A DNA stretch of 64,000 bases from Roseivivax marinus (GCF_900109705.1 NZ_FOAI01000002.1:310001-374000); one strand, 5' to 3'. Counted from the stretch's first letter, positions 1 to 9,917 are shown. The notes: generated by a model not told the origin, from the sequence alone. Numbers and translations: made by a program.

Positions 1-293
1 ACCGGATCACCGAGGCCGACTGGCGGCTCTTCACCACGCTGATCCGGTTCGACAAGGTTTATCACGGCCACTTCAAGTGCAACCGCAACCGGATCGTCGA
101 TTACCCGGCGACGTGGGGCTACTTGCGCGAGCTCTACCAGTGGCCGGGTGTGGCCGACACGGTGGAGTTCGATCACATCGTCCGGCACTACCACTACAGC
201 CATCCGTCGGTGAATCCGCACCGGATCATTCCGATCGGGCCCGACCTCGATCTCGATGCGCCCCACGGGCGCGAGCGGCTGAAGGCGGCGTAA
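1..293 (+). CDS. Glutathionyl-hydroquinone reductase (YqjG/ECM4 type), C-terminal part
   Basis: Only the last 96 or so codons are inside the window; the reading frame begins at base 3 and ends at TAA. The peptide carries the C-terminal helical signature of omega-class-like glutathione transferases that reduce glutathionyl-hydroquinones, including RFDKVYHGHFKCN and, near the end, HYHYSHPSVNPHRIIPIGP. In this family the N-terminal thioredoxin fold holds the catalytic Cys, which lies upstream of the window and cannot be checked. The enzyme is cytosolic and uses glutathione. Family assignment is firm because this C-terminal half is distinctive; the 5' end is simply cut by the window edge. Confidence 0.85.
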   Translation, partial: RITEADWRLFTTLIRFDKVYHGHFKCNRNRIVDYPATWGYLRELYQWPGVADTVEFDHIVRHYHYSHPSVNPHRIIPIGPDLDLDAPHGRERLKAA

Positions 294-316
294 GAGAAGC
301 GCCCCGTGCCCGGCCA

Positions 317-688
317 TCAGAGCGGCCGGCGCGGGGTTCCGTGATGCTCGACCAGCTTGGCAAGGTCGTCCGGCGCGGTGGTCGACGGCAGGAACGCGGC
401 AGCGTTTGAGACGTAGTTGAAGATGGTGCCGTCCGAAAAGAACGTGGTGTTGGTGACGAAGACCACCTTGCATTCGGGCTGGCGGTAGCTCGCGAGATCG
501 GCGATCGCCAGCGCGCTGCCCTCTTCCAGAACGACCTCGAGGACGATGACGTCGAAGGTCACGTCCTCAAGCAATGCGACCGCCTCGGCGCCCCCGGTGG
601 CGACCCAGACATCGGCCCCCTCTCGGATCAGCGCGTTGCGCCAGATCCCTGCCAGTTCGGCCCGGCTTTCGACGATCAGAACATTCAC
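317..688 (-). CDS. Stand-alone receiver-like protein with Glu at the phosphoacceptor position
   Basis: A 123-residue single-domain protein with a CheY-like pattern: hydrophobic first strand MNVLIVES, a central FDVIVLEVVL strand, and a VVFVTN strand with the conserved Thr. The usual acidic pair after strand 1 is Glu-Ser, the phosphorylatable Asp is Glu51, the following Pro is absent, and the switch Lys after strand 5 is missing (AAAFLPS). No output domain is present. I chose the GTG at 686-688 because an AGGGGAG lies about 11 bases upstream; an ATG 10 codons earlier is possible. If folded as a receiver it probably does not cycle through Asp phosphorylation; Glu may imitate the active state. 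No partner kinase is adjacent. Confidence 0.65.
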   Translation of the reverse strand: MNVLIVESRAELAGIWRNALIREGADVWVATGGAEAVALLEDVTFDVIVLEVVLEEGSALAIADLASYRQPECKVVFVTNTTFFSDGTIFNYVSNAAAFLPSTTAPDDLAKLVEHHGTPRRPL

Positions 689-884
689 CGCTCGACCGAC
701 TCCCCTGACGTAAGGCATGCAACCTTACGAACCACGCATACGTTCCGCTTGTCGGCCGCCCGCCTGTCCCTGTGACACGGTTCGGTCGGCTGGCTGGCTG
801 AGCCCCGGGGACCCGATCCCGGTCCGGCCGTTGCTGTCGCCTGCCGTGATGATACTGTGATTTACGAAAAATCGCGAGGATTGA

Positions 885-2090
885 ATGCACCGTTTCCGTC
901 TTTTGTCCCTGAGCGCCGCGGCACTGCTGACTGGCGCGGCAGCGGCCCAGCCCACCGCCGCCCAGGAGGCACCGATCGTGGCCTGTGGCGGTGATTTCTC
1001 GACGTTCCTGTCCGAGATGCGCGCCGAGGCGGAGGCGCGCGGCGTGCCCTCGGATGCCGCCGCCCGGTTCTTCGGCGGCCTTTCCCGTGATTCCAGCGTG
1101 ATCGCCGCCGACCAGCGCCAAGGCATCTTTCAGGCGCCGTTCACCGACTTCGCGCGCCGGCTCATCAGCGCCAGCCGCCTCGAGCGGGGCCAGCAAGTGG
1201 CGGACCGCTATGCCTCGATCTTCGACCGGATCGAGACCGAATACGGTATCTCGCGCGGCATCCTGCTGGCCTTCTGGGCCTTCGAGACCGACTACGGTGC
1301 GATCCAGGGCGACTACAACACGGCCAACGCGCTGGCGACGCTGTCACACGACTGCCGCCGGCCCGAGCTCTTCCAGCCTCAGCTGCTGGCCGCGGCCGAG
1401 CTGTTCGCCCGCGGGGACATGACGCTGGATACGACCGGCGCCTGGGCCGGCGAGATCGGCATGGTGCAGATGCTGCCCGAGGACATCATCGAGAACGGCG
1501 TCGACGGTGACGGTGACGGCCACGTCACGCTCAAGACCTCTGCCCCCGACGCGCTGATGTCCGGGGCCGCGATGCTGTCGTCGCTGGGATGGCGGCCGAA
1601 CGAGCCATGGCTCGAAGAGGTCGACATGCCCGCGGAGTTCGACTGGTACCAGACCGGGCTCGAGACGACGAAACCCGCCTCGGAATGGGCCGCCATGGGC
1701 GTGCAGCCGCGCGACGGCTCGGTCGACGCGCCGAACCTGCCCGCCTCCATTCTGCTGCCGCAAGGGCGCGGCGGACCGGCTTTCCTCGCCTACCCGAACT
1801 TCAGCGTTCTGTTCGAGTGGAACAAAAGCTTCACCTACGTGCTGACCGCCGCCTACTTCGGCACGCGGCTCGAAGGCGCACCGGTTTTCGACGCCGGCAA
1901 CCCGGCGCCGGGTCTCGACGGGGACGCGATGGTCGCGCTGCAGGAGGCTCTCCAAGCGCGGGGCTATGATGTCGGCGGTGCCGACGGCATCCTCGGTGCG
2001 GGCACCCGCGCGGCGGTTCGCGACGTGCAGCGCGAGCTCGGTCTGCCGGCGGACGCGTGGCCGACCCGCGAGCTGCTGAACCGGCTCTGA
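885..2090 (+). CDS. Lytic murein transglycosylase (MltB/SLT_2 family) with C-terminal peptidoglycan-binding domain
   Basis: Exported protein of 401 residues with a Sec signal (hydrophobic segment to about residue 22, AAAAQ). The SLT_2-type lysozyme-like domain spans roughly residues 30-320; the catalytic Glu is expected in AFETDYG, followed by AGEIGMVQMLP, both typical of MltB-like enzymes that cleave the MurNAc-GlcNAc bond to form 1,6-anhydro ends. The last 60 residues are a peptidoglycan-binding repeat (ALQEALQARGYDVGG, DGILGAGTRAAV). No lipobox Cys is seen, so it is likely periplasmic and soluble. It stands alone, convergent with fmt. Confidence 0.9.
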   Translation: MHRFRLLSLSAAALLTGAAAAQPTAAQEAPIVACGGDFSTFLSEMRAEAEARGVPSDAAARFFGGLSRDSSVIAADQRQGIFQAPFTDFARRLISASRLERGQQVADRYASIFDRIETEYGISRGILLAFWAFETDYGAIQGDYNTANALATLSHDCRRPELFQPQLLAAAELFARGDMTLDTTGAWAGEIGMVQMLPEDIIENGVDGDGDGHVTLKTSAPDALMSGAAMLSSLGWRPNEPWLEEVDMPAEFDWYQTGLETTKPASEWAAMGVQPRDGSVDAPNLPASILLPQGRGGPAFLAYPNFSVLFEWNKSFTYVLTAAYFGTRLEGAPVFDAGNPAPGLDGDAMVALQEALQARGYDVGGADGILGAGTRAAVRDVQRELGLPADAWPTRELLNRL

Positions 2091-2100
2091 AAGCCGACCA

Positions 2101-2127
2101 TGCCGGTCCGGTTCTGTCGGTCCGGCA
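2101..2127. terminator. Hairpin between converging genes
   Basis: A 10-bp stem with one T-T mismatch (left arm 2101-2110, right arm 2118-2127) and a 7-base loop lies between the transglycosylase stop and the fmt stop. There is no U-run on either side, so it may be a Rho-aided or weak bidirectional terminator. Confidence 0.4.
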
Positions 2128-2166
2128 CGTCCGCCTAAGGCAATTCTGCGAAGTCCGAAGCTTGAG

Positions 2167-3075
2167 TCAGGCGCCCAGAACGTCCGGCAGCGCCATGCCG
2201 CGCAGGATCGTCTCGGCGTCCTGCGCGCCGCGCCCCGCCCGCTGCGCTCGGGTGACCTCGACCGCGCCCGGGCCACAGGCGATCGTGAAGCCGCCGAGAT
2301 GCGTACCCGGTGCCGCCTCGGGCGCGCCCTCCGCCAACCTTGACCCCAGAAGCTTGATCCGCTCGTCCCCGGCCTCGGTCCAGGCACCGGGGAACGGAGC
2401 CATGCCCCGGATCAGGCGATCCACCTCGACTGCCGGGCGGGTCCAGTCTATCCGCGCCTCGGCCTTGTCGATCTTGGCGGCGTAGGTCACGCCGTCCTCT
2501 GGCTGCGGCTCGGGCGCCAGTGCGTCGAGCCGGCCCAGCGCCTCGACCACGGCCTCGGCGCCCATGACGCTCAGCCGGTCGTGAAGGTCGCCCGTGGTGT
2601 CCTCGGGGCCGATCGCCGTCTTGCGGCGCAGCAGCACCGGCCCGGTGTCGAGCCCCGCCTCCATTTGCATGATGCAGACGCCGGTGCGGTCGTCGCCCGC
2701 GAGGATCGCGCGCTGGATCGGCGCGGCGCCGCGCCAGCGCGGCAGGAGCGAGGCATGGATGTTGAGGCAGCCGCGCGGCGGAATGTCGAGGACCGCCTGC
2801 GGCAGGATCAGGCCGTACGCCACGACCACCGCGGCCTCGGCGCCGAAGGTACGCAGCTCGTCCTGCGCCTCCTGACCCTTCAGGCTGACGGGGTGGCGCA
2901 CCGGCAGGCCCAGCGCTTCGGCGCGCGCCTGCACGGGTGACGGGCGGTCGCGCTTGCCCCGTCCGGCGGGGCGCGGCGGCTGGCTGTAGACGGCGACGAT
3001 GTCGTGCCCGGCCTCGACCAGCGCGTCGAGCACCGGCACCGAGAAGTCGGGCGTTCCCATGAAGATCAGGCGCAT
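2167..3075 (-). CDS. fmt: Methionyl-tRNA formyltransferase
   Basis: Formylates the initiator Met-tRNA using 10-formyltetrahydrofolate. The 302-residue protein has the expected N-terminal [16 protein letters not shown], the folate-domain signature [15 protein letters not shown] with catalytic-site residues, and the C-terminal OB-like domain (residues about 210-300). The start was set at the ATG preceded by AAGGAGG; an in-frame upstream ATG 7 codons earlier has no such site. It follows queG by 42 bases on the same strand and is probably cotranscribed. Peptide deformylase, a common neighbour of fmt, is not next to it here. Confidence 0.95.
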   Translation of the reverse strand: MRLIFMGTPDFSVPVLDALVEAGHDIVAVYSQPPRPAGRGKRDRPSPVQARAEALGLPVRHPVSLKGQEAQDELRTFGAEAAVVVAYGLILPQAVLDIPPRGCLNIHASLLPRWRGAAPIQRAILAGDDRTGVCIMQMEAGLDTGPVLLRRKTAIGPEDTTGDLHDRLSVMGAEAVVEALGRLDALAPEPQPEDGVTYAAKIDKAEARIDWTRPAVEVDRLIRGMAPFPGAWTEAGDERIKLLGSRLAEGAPEAAPGTHLGGFTIACGPGAVEVTRAQRAGRGAQDAETILRGMALPDVLGA

Positions 3076-3117
3076 CGGCAGGGCCTCCTTGTCCACGCGT
3101 GGTCCGCGCGCCCCGCC

Positions 3118-4185
3118 CTAGCGCGCCGCAGGGCCGGAGGAAAGCCGCGCCACCGCCCAGCGGGCGGCGTCAGCCACCGTCTCGTCAGGATCCTCGCAAA
3201 GCCCCTGCGCCACGGCGCGCAGCCGCTCGGACCCGGAATTGCCGATCGCGTAAAGGACGTTGCGCACGAAGCGATTGCGCCCGATCCGCTTGATCGGCGA
3301 GCCCGAGAACCGCGCGCGAAAGCACGCATCGTCGAGCACCGCCAACTCGCCCAGGTCGGGAGACACGAGATCGGGCCGCGCGTGATATTTCGCCTCGCGC
3401 GCCTCCGCAGCGAACTTGTTCCAAGGACAGACCGCGAGGCAGTCGTCGCAGCCGTAGATCCGGTTGCCGAGCGCGGGCCGCAGTTCCGGGTCCACCGGCC
3501 CATGATGCTCGATCGTCAGGTACGAGATGCAGCGCCGCGCATCGAGCTGGTAGGGCGCGGGAAACGCGTTCGTCGGGCAGATGTCGAGGCAGGCCCGGCA
3601 CGACCCGCAATGGTCGCGCTCGGCCGCGTCCACGGGCAGCTCCAGCGTCGTGAAGATCGACCCGATGAAGAACCACGACCCCATGTCGCGGCTGACGAGA
3701 TTGGTGTGCTTGCCCTGCCAGCCGAGGCCCGCGGCCTCGCCCAGCGGTTTCTCGGGCACGGGCGCGGTATCGACAAAGACCTTCACCTCGCCCCCGGCCT
3801 CGGCGATGAGCCACCGGGCAATCCGCTTGAGCTTCTTCTTCAGGACGTCGTGATAGTCGCGGTTCTGCGCGTAGACCGAGACGGTGCCGCTCTCGCGCCG
3901 TTCCAGCGCGGCCAGCGGATCGGTGTCGGGGGTATAACTTTCACCCAGCATCAGCACCGTGCGCGCCTCGGGCCAGAGAACCTGCGGGGCGCCGCGCCAG
4001 TGTGCCCGGTCGGCGAGCCAGTTCATCTGCCCGTGCCGGCCGCGCGCGAGGAACTCGGTCAACCGGTGCGGCACCTGCGGCACGTCCCACGGCCGGCACG
4101 TCCGCGCGAGGGCAAAGCCCTCTGCCTCGGCCTGCGCCACGAGGCGGGCCCTGAGTTCGCCGGGATCGGTATCGGTCTGCGGCAC
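3118..4185 (-). CDS. queG: Epoxyqueuosine reductase
   Basis: Last step of queuosine synthesis in tRNA: a cobalamin-dependent Fe-S protein that reduces epoxyqueuosine to queuosine. The 355-residue protein has two ferredoxin-type clusters, [16 protein letters not shown] and [11 protein letters not shown], the family segment [16 protein letters not shown], and a C-terminal HEAT-like helix pair ([15 protein letters not shown]). The GTG start at 4183-4185 sits 10 bases after GGAGG and gives the family length; the open frame upstream of it looks like non-coding translation. Likely heads an operon with fmt. Confidence 0.92.
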   Translation of the reverse strand: MPQTDTDPGELRARLVAQAEAEGFALARTCRPWDVPQVPHRLTEFLARGRHGQMNWLADRAHWRGAPQVLWPEARTVLMLGESYTPDTDPLAALERRESGTVSVYAQNRDYHDVLKKKLKRIARWLIAEAGGEVKVFVDTAPVPEKPLGEAAGLGWQGKHTNLVSRDMGSWFFIGSIFTTLELPVDAAERDHCGSCRACLDICPTNAFPAPYQLDARRCISYLTIEHHGPVDPELRPALGNRIYGCDDCLAVCPWNKFAAEAREAKYHARPDLVSPDLGELAVLDDACFRARFSGSPIKRIGRNRFVRNVLYAIGNSGSERLRAVAQGLCEDPDETVADAARWAVARLSSGPAAR

Positions 4186-4327
4186 GTCGCGCTGGCCTCC
4201 GGAGGACGTGGGCTGGCTTCTGGTGGCCGGAACGCGGCACCTGCGGCCCTTCCCGCGCAATACCTGCAACCGGCGCCGAACGAAACCGGGGCGGGCGCGT
4301 GTGGCCGGGCCCCACGCGAACGAAACG

Positions 4328-7171
4328 TTACCGCTTGCCCTCCAGCCGGTCCGCGAGAATGCCCAGCGGGTGCCGGACAGCCTGCCCACCGAACCGCTCC
4401 GCCTGGCAGCGGCAGGAAAACCCGGTGGCCGCCGCGTCGTCCGTGTCCGACAGCGGCGCGGCCCACGACAGGTCGAACAGCCGCCGCGACATCTCCTGAT
4501 GCCGGGCCTTGTGTCCGAACAGTCCGGCCATGCCGCAGCAACCTGTGGCCGGGGTTTCGACCCGCAGGCCCACGGCCTCGAACACCGCGGCCCATGTCCG
4601 GCCCGTGCCCGGCGCCGCCGTCGCCTCGGTGCAGTGCGAGAAGAGCGGGATCGGTGTGCCGGGCTCGGATACCCGCGGCCAGTCCGGACCGTCGGGCAGC
4701 GCCCGGGCGAGAAATTCCTGCGGCAGGAGCAACTCGGGCACGTCGCGCCCGGATTTGCGGTAGTCCTGCCGGACCGCCATGACGAAGGCCGGGTCGAGCC
4801 CGATCATGGGCACCCCGGTCCGCGCGCCCGCGCGCAGAGCGCCGGTCAGCCGATCCGCCATCCGCGCGAACCCGGCCCTGTCTCCCATATCGCCCGCCGC
4901 CTTGCCCGACGGCATCATCCGCACGAAGAGCGGCCGGTAGCCCAGCGCCTCCAGCCCCCGCCGCACGTCGGTCTGCGCGGCCTCGTCGAAGAGCGCGCTG
5001 AACCAGTCCTGCCAGACCAGCACGGCGTTGTCCGGCAGCGCTCCTGTTCCAAGCTCGGCCGCCTCGATCCGCGCACGGCGCGGCACCGGCCGGGCCAGCT
5101 CGCCGGGCAAGTCGCGCAGGGACAGCACGCGCTCGGCCAACGGGCGCAAGAGCGGAAAGACCGGCCGCCCGAGCGGCGCGACCTTTGCCAGCCAGGGGCT
5201 GAATCGCTCGGCCAGCAAGGTCAGCCGGTCGGTCAGAGGGCGGCGGTGACGGGCGTAGTAGTCGGCATAGAACGCCCCGCGCATCCAGGGAATGTCCACC
5301 TGCACCGGGCAGCTCGACGTGCACGCCTTGCAGCCGAGGCAGGTGTCGAGCACGCCCAGAAGGTCGGCCTCCTCGATCTCGGCCGCGCCGTCCCGCCCCC
5401 GGTGCCACGCCCTGAGCGCGTCGGCCCTGCCCTTCGGCGAATGGCGCAGGTCCTCGGTGGCCTTGAAGGACGGGCACATCGGCGTCGCGGCGGCGTAGCT
5501 CAGGCATTGCGCGTTGCCGTTGCAGCGAAACGCATTCTGCAAAGGATCGCCGTCGGCCGCGTTGAATGGCCGGAACGGCGTCGTGGCGATGCCCATGACG
5601 GGCTGGCCCGCGGTGACCAGCTTGCCCGGGTTGAACCGGTCCGACGGGTCGAAGGCGGCCTTCACGCCCTGCAATGCGGCAAATGCCTCGGGCCCGATCC
5701 AGCGTTCGAGGTAGGCGCCGCGCACGCCTTTGCCGTGCTCGCCCCAGAAGATACCGCCATGCGCCACGACAAGATCGAAGATGGCATCCGAGACCGCGAC
5801 CAGTGTCTCGCGGTCGTCCTCGGCGTCGATGTTCAGCGCGGGGCGGATGTGCAGACAGCCGACGTCCACGTGGCCGTAGATGCCGAAGCTCAGCCCGTGC
5901 CGATCGAGGATGGCGAGGAACCCGTCGAGAAAGTCGGCGAGCGCCTCCGGCGGGACCACGCAGTCCTCCACGAAGGCGACGGGTCGCGCGCGTCCCGTGA
6001 CCTTGCCCAGAAGCCCCACCCCGGCGGAGCGAATCGCCCAGAGGGCACGGATCTCGTCCGCGTCCGCCGCCACATGGACCGCGCGGATTCCGTCGAGGCC
6101 GTGCAACCGGTCACGGCACGATGCGATCCGCGCGTCGAGGTCGTCGGGATCGTCGCCGTTGAACTCGAGGAAGGTATAGGCCAGCGGCCCGGTTCCCGTC
6201 GGGCGCAGTCCCTGCGGCAGGCCCGAGAGCAGCCCGGCCTCTTCGGCCAATTGCTGCACGCGCTCGTCCATCACCTCGATCGCGGTGGGATCGTCCGCCA
6301 GCAGCGGTGTCGCGGCGGCAAGGGACGCGCGGAAGCTGTCGAATCCGGCGACGACCAGCCGCTTTTCCTTCGGCAGCGGGCGCAAGGCCAACCGCAGCCG
6401 CGTGATCGGGCCGAGCGTGCCCTCGGAACCCGGAAAGAGGCGCCACCACGCGAACGTCTCCGCATCGGGGCAGGCGCGTTCGAGGTCGTAGCCGGTGTAG
6501 CGCCGGGTCAGCCGGGGCGTATTGGCGACGAACGCGTCGCGGCCCGCGCGCGCGGCGACTTCGGCGGCGTCGAGCATCGGCCGCGCCCAGTCCGGCGCGG
6601 GCGCGAGGCTGGAGATCAGGCCCGAGCCGCGCGCGATCTCGACACCCAGAAGATTGTCCGAGGTCTTGCCGTAGACGCGCGAGCCCTTGCCCGACGCATC
6701 GGTCGAGACCATGCCGCCCACCGCGCAGCGGGTGGAAGTCGAGGTTTCGGGCGCGAAGAACAGCCCGTGCGGGCGCAGCCGCGCGTTCAGATCGTCGAGA
6801 ACGATGCCCGGCTCCACCTCGGCCCAGCCTTCTGTGGCGTCGACCTTCAGAAGCCGCGCCATGTGGCGACGCATGTCCAGCACCAGACCGCGGTTCAGGC
6901 TCTGCCCGTTGGTGCCGGTGCCGCCGCCGCGCGGGGTCAGCGGAATTGTCGCGAATTCGGGCCGCTCCATCACCGCCATCAACGTCACCACATCCTCCGA
7001 ATCGCATGGCGCTGCGACGATGTCCGGGCGGATGCGATAGACGGAGTTGTCGGTCGACATCGCCGCGAGAAGCGCGGTGTCGCGCTCGACCTCACCGCGA
7101 AAGCCGGCCTCGCGCAGGGCGGCGGGCAGTCGGTCGAGCGCGGGGGTGGCGTCTGGGGTCTGCTCGGTCAC
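4328..7171 (-). CDS. FAD-linked oxidase with C-terminal Fe-S module (YdiJ-like D-2-hydroxyacid dehydrogenase)
   Basis: A 947-residue fusion of a GlcD-type FAD dehydrogenase and a GlpC-type iron-sulfur half. N-terminal PCMH flavin-binding motif [15 protein letters not shown] (about residue 80), cap-domain catalytic segment EHGKGVRG, then cluster motifs [12 protein letters not shown] and a CCG motif (CCGMAGLFG) near the C-terminus. This architecture and length match YdiJ, described as a D-2-hydroxyglutarate/D-lactate dehydrogenase passing electrons to a membrane acceptor; substrate here is inferred. The GTG start follows AAGGAGG by 6 bases. It is divergent from a LysR regulator, a typical regulator-target arrangement. 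Confidence 0.88.
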   Translation of the reverse strand: MTEQTPDATPALDRLPAALREAGFRGEVERDTALLAAMSTDNSVYRIRPDIVAAPCDSEDVVTLMAVMERPEFATIPLTPRGGGTGTNGQSLNRGLVLDMRRHMARLLKVDATEGWAEVEPGIVLDDLNARLRPHGLFFAPETSTSTRCAVGGMVSTDASGKGSRVYGKTSDNLLGVEIARGSGLISSLAPAPDWARPMLDAAEVAARAGRDAFVANTPRLTRRYTGYDLERACPDAETFAWWRLFPGSEGTLGPITRLRLALRPLPKEKRLVVAGFDSFRASLAAATPLLADDPTAIEVMDERVQQLAEEAGLLSGLPQGLRPTGTGPLAYTFLEFNGDDPDDLDARIASCRDRLHGLDGIRAVHVAADADEIRALWAIRSAGVGLLGKVTGRARPVAFVEDCVVPPEALADFLDGFLAILDRHGLSFGIYGHVDVGCLHIRPALNIDAEDDRETLVAVSDAIFDLVVAHGGIFWGEHGKGVRGAYLERWIGPEAFAALQGVKAAFDPSDRFNPGKLVTAGQPVMGIATTPFRPFNAADGDPLQNAFRCNGNAQCLSYAAATPMCPSFKATEDLRHSPKGRADALRAWHRGRDGAAEIEEADLLGVLDTCLGCKACTSSCPVQVDIPWMRGAFYADYYARHRRPLTDRLTLLAERFSPWLAKVAPLGRPVFPLLRPLAERVLSLRDLPGELARPVPRRARIEAAELGTGALPDNAVLVWQDWFSALFDEAAQTDVRRGLEALGYRPLFVRMMPSGKAAGDMGDRAGFARMADRLTGALRAGARTGVPMIGLDPAFVMAVRQDYRKSGRDVPELLLPQEFLARALPDGPDWPRVSEPGTPIPLFSHCTEATAAPGTGRTWAAVFEAVGLRVETPATGCCGMAGLFGHKARHQEMSRRLFDLSWAAPLSDTDDAAATGFSCRCQAERFGGQAVRHPLGILADRLEGKR

Positions 7172-7195
7172 GTGGGGCCTCCTTCGCATACCATG

Positions 7196-7224
7196 TTGAC
7201 CGATCCGGCCCGTTCACGGAAATA
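7196..7224 (+). promoter_or_regulatory. Possible promoter of the LysR gene giving a leaderless message
   Basis: TTGACC, a 17-base spacer and GAAATA lie in the 60-bp divergent gap. A start point about 7 bases after the -10 falls at or just before the LysR ATG, and that ATG has no Shine-Dalgarno sequence. Confidence 0.4.
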
Positions 7225-7231
7225 GAACATT

Positions 7232-8167
7232 ATGACGTTATCTTCGGATTTCGCGAACGTGAACCTGCGCCATCTGCGCGCGATCCACGCCATCTGGCGC
7301 GAGGGCAGCTTTGCCCGCGCGGCGGAGCGGCTGGGCGTGGTGCCCTCGGCCCTGTCGGAAACCGTCCGGCAGGTGGAAGAGATTGCCGGGGCGCCACTGT
7401 TCGACCGCCGCACGCGCCCGCCCTCGCCCACCGCGATCGGCCTCGATTTCCTGCGCGAGACCAGGCCCGTTCTCGAGCAGTTGGACGCGGCCCTCGACCA
7501 TGCCCGCGACCGCGCCCGCACCCAGAGCGGCGCGCTGCGGATCGGGGCCTCGCCCTCGGCCATCGGGGACATGGTGGCGCCCGCGCTGACGGCCTTCCGC
7601 CGCGATCATCCGGACGTGCCGGTGACCCTGCACGACGACGTGGCCGAGACCCTGGCCGACATGGTGTCGGACGGGCGGCTCGACCTCGCGGTGGCGGGGC
7701 GCGCCCGCACGTCGGCCGAGCTGATCCAGACGCCGGTGGGCGGCGATCGCTTCGGCCTCGCCTGCGCTGCCGATCACCCCCTCGCCCGGCGCGGCGGCTC
7801 GGCGACGCTGGACGAGATCGACCACACGACCATCATCCATCTCGGCGCGCAGACCGGGTCGGCGCTGTTGCTTGCCGGGACGCCCGGCCTGCCACGCGAA
7901 ATGACATCTGGACCTCTGAGGACACACTCGACGGTCGCGCAGCTCTGCCTCGTTCGGGCGGGGGTCGGCGTGGCGCTGTTGCCGGAGAAGGCGGTCGGCC
8001 TGTTCAACGACCCGCAGATCCGCTTCGTCGGGATCGCGGATCTCGCGTTGGAGCGGCGGCTCTACCTGTTGCGTCCGGCGCGGCGCACGCCGCCGTGGAC
8101 CGCAGGCGCGTTCCTGCGCGCGCTTGCCGCGCATCTCGGGCTGCCGGGTCTGAACGACCCGGCCTGA
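7232..8167 (+). CDS. LysR-family transcriptional regulator
   Basis: 311 residues. The N-terminal winged helix-turn-helix shows the family pattern (LRHLRAIHAIWREGSFARAAERL, with the recognition helix SALSETVRQVE). From about residue 95 on is the periplasmic-binding-like effector domain, including GALRIGAS and a VRAGVGVALLP segment near the end. It is transcribed away from the FAD/Fe-S dehydrogenase gene and probably controls it, with the ligand being a 2-hydroxyacid or related compound; this is inference from layout. The start ATG lacks a ribosome-binding site, and a promoter-like sequence lies directly upstream, which suggests leaderless translation. Confidence 0.88.
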   Translation: MTLSSDFANVNLRHLRAIHAIWREGSFARAAERLGVVPSALSETVRQVEEIAGAPLFDRRTRPPSPTAIGLDFLRETRPVLEQLDAALDHARDRARTQSGALRIGASPSAIGDMVAPALTAFRRDHPDVPVTLHDDVAETLADMVSDGRLDLAVAGRARTSAELIQTPVGGDRFGLACAADHPLARRGGSATLDEIDHTTIIHLGAQTGSALLLAGTPGLPREMTSGPLRTHSTVAQLCLVRAGVGVALLPEKAVGLFNDPQIRFVGIADLALERRLYLLRPARRTPPWTAGAFLRALAAHLGLPGLNDPA

Positions 8168-8171
8168 GCCC

Positions 8172-8837
8172 TCAGAAATCGAGATCGGCGTAGTGGGCGG
8201 GCACGGTGAAGCCCGGCACCTGGTCGGCGAGGATCGAGCGGAAGGCCGGCCGCGACTTGATCTTGGCGTACCAGTCCTTGACGCTTTCCTGCCGGTTCCA
8301 GTCCACGTCCGAGATGTAGTCGAGCGAGGACAGGTGCGCGGCCGCCGCGAAGTCGGCGAGGGTCATCGAGTCGCCTGCCAGCCAGCGGCGGTGATCCAGC
8401 AGCCACGCCAGGTAGTCGAGGTGATACTTGATCGCCTTCGCGCCGGCCTTGACGTTGCTCGAATCCGGAAAGCCGCTCTTGGTGATCTTCTTGTTCACCC
8501 GCTCGTAGAGCAGCTTAGACGTCACCTCGTGGTGGAACTTGTCGTCGAACCAGCCGACGAGACGGCGCACCTCGTAGCGCGCCTCGGGCTTGCGGGGCAT
8601 CAGCGGCGGTTCGGGGACCGTCTCTTCGAGATACTCGCAGATGGCCATGCTTTCGGCCATCGTGCGTCCGTCGATCTTGAGGACCGGAACCTTGGCCGCG
8701 GGGTTGCGGCGCAGGAAGTCGGGGTCCTGTTCCCAGTAGCGCTCTTCGGCCAGTTCGACCTCGATCTTCTTCTCGGCGAGGACGAGGCGGACCTTGCGGC
8801 AGAATGGAGAGAGCGGCACGTGGTAAAGCTTGGCCAT
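8172..8837 (-). CDS. Glutathione S-transferase family protein
   Basis: 221 residues. Thioredoxin-like N-terminal domain (residues 1-78) with LYHVPLSPFCRKVRL, the cis-Pro motif AKVPVLKIDG, and the ES motif AESMAICEYLEE that binds the glutamyl part of glutathione. An all-helical C-terminal domain follows, with the conserved ADFAAAAHL segment. The Ser/Cys pair in SPFC is the likely catalytic position. Substrate unknown. Stands convergent with the LysR gene, only 4 bases apart, and upstream of nothing obviously linked. Confidence 0.85.
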   Translation of the reverse strand: MAKLYHVPLSPFCRKVRLVLAEKKIEVELAEERYWEQDPDFLRRNPAAKVPVLKIDGRTMAESMAICEYLEETVPEPPLMPRKPEARYEVRRLVGWFDDKFHHEVTSKLLYERVNKKITKSGFPDSSNVKAGAKAIKYHLDYLAWLLDHRRWLAGDSMTLADFAAAAHLSSLDYISDVDWNRQESVKDWYAKIKSRPAFRSILADQVPGFTVPAHYADLDF

Positions 8838-8912
8838 TTAGTCACCGGCTGCGTTCTATCCGGACCTACCTACAGCTTGCGCGGACGAATACAACCGCGA
8901 CGACCGGCGCGT

Positions 8913-9662
8913 TCAGCCCTGGAAGCAGGCCGCACGACCGTCGCGGTCGATGGTCGCCGCGCCGTCGCGGATGGAAGCCGCGCGCCGCTCGACGAAAGCC
9001 GAGGGCCGCGATGGATCCCGCTCTTTCGGGTTGGGCAGGACCGCGGCCAGAAGCGCGGCCTGTCGCGAGGTGAGATCGGCCGCCGAGGTCCCGAAGTAGT
9101 GTCCGGCCGCGGCCTCGACGCCGAACACGCCCTCGCCGAACTCGGCCACGTTGAGATAGACCTCGAGGATGCGCCGCTTGGGCCAGATCGCTTCCATGCC
9201 GGGGGTCATCGCCGCCTCGAGTGCCTTCCGCACCCAGCTCCGGCCTTGCCAGAGGTAGACGTTCTTGACCACCTGCTGGCTGATGGTCGAGGCGCCACGA
9301 TTGCCGCCCTCCTCGATCGCCAGCCGGATCGCGTCCATGTCGAAGCCCCAGTGACGGCAGAAGTTGGCGTCCTCGGCAGCAACGGCAGCCCGCATCATCA
9401 CCGGGGCGATGGCGTCGGCATCGACCCAGTCGCGCTCGATCCCGCCCAGGCGCCGCGATTCGGCCAGCATGGTGATCGTGGTCGGCGGGTTCACCGTGCG
9501 GTAGAGCAGCAGGCCGCCGGCCCCGAGGACGGCGACGATCAGCAGAAGGCGGAACACCCAGCGCGCTACGACGGCTCCGGGCTGGATCGGCCGCCGCGCC
9601 GGTGGGTCGGTCTTGCCCTTGGTGGTGCCGCGGTCGCGCGCCTTGGCGCTTTTCGCTGCCAT
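8913..9662 (-). CDS. mtgA: Monofunctional biosynthetic peptidoglycan transglycosylase
   Basis: GT51 enzyme polymerising lipid II into glycan strands at the inner membrane. 249 residues: a short basic cytoplasmic tail, one transmembrane helix (about residues 37-56, WVFRLLLIVAVLGAGGLLLY), then the GT51 domain with the catalytic Glu in AAEDANFCRHWGFD, the GGSTISQQ-like element RGASTISQQVVKN, and KRRILEVYLNVAEFGEGVFG. No transpeptidase domain. The start follows AAAGGAG by 9 bases. Ends with a short cytosol-independent tail CFQG. Confidence 0.93.
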   Translation of the reverse strand: MAAKSAKARDRGTTKGKTDPPARRPIQPGAVVARWVFRLLLIVAVLGAGGLLLYRTVNPPTTITMLAESRRLGGIERDWVDADAIAPVMMRAAVAAEDANFCRHWGFDMDAIRLAIEEGGNRGASTISQQVVKNVYLWQGRSWVRKALEAAMTPGMEAIWPKRRILEVYLNVAEFGEGVFGVEAAAGHYFGTSAADLTSRQAALLAAVLPNPKERDPSRPSAFVERRAASIRDGAATIDRDGRAACFQG

Positions 9663-9836
9663 GCCCGTATCTCCTTTGCCCGTCCGACCGGGATACAGGC
9701 CGGGCCGCGGGGAAAAAAGACCCTCCGGCGGCGCTGCCAGCCAGCCGGAGGGGGTACTCACTCAGGTACAGTCACGGAACAGGTTCGCTAGACAGGCATG
9801 TGCATGCGAACAGACCCAGACTGCAGGGCGAAAGCG

Positions 9837-9865
9837 CATCGCGCGCGATGAAATCAAGGTGATTT
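9837..9865. other. Palindrome and short hairpin in the mtgA-gltB gap
   Basis: A perfect 14-bp palindrome of alternating GC (9837-9850, CATCGCGCGCGATG) is followed at once by a hairpin with arms AAATCA and TGATTT (9851-9865). The rest of the 289-bp gap between mtgA and the gltB terminator has no convincing gene. Function unknown; a protein site or the end of a small transcript are both possible. Confidence 0.3.
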
Positions 9866-9917
9866 TCTGACGCCCATGCGAGTCGACACATTCCATATGC
9901 AACTCGCAAGAGAGTCC

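Noticed and set aside
3959-7225. Very long plus-strand open frame (over 1000 codons) opposite queG and the FAD/Fe-S dehydrogenase
   Set aside because: Its translation is Arg/Gly/Pro-rich with no family resemblance; it is the shadow of well-identified minus-strand genes in high-GC DNA.
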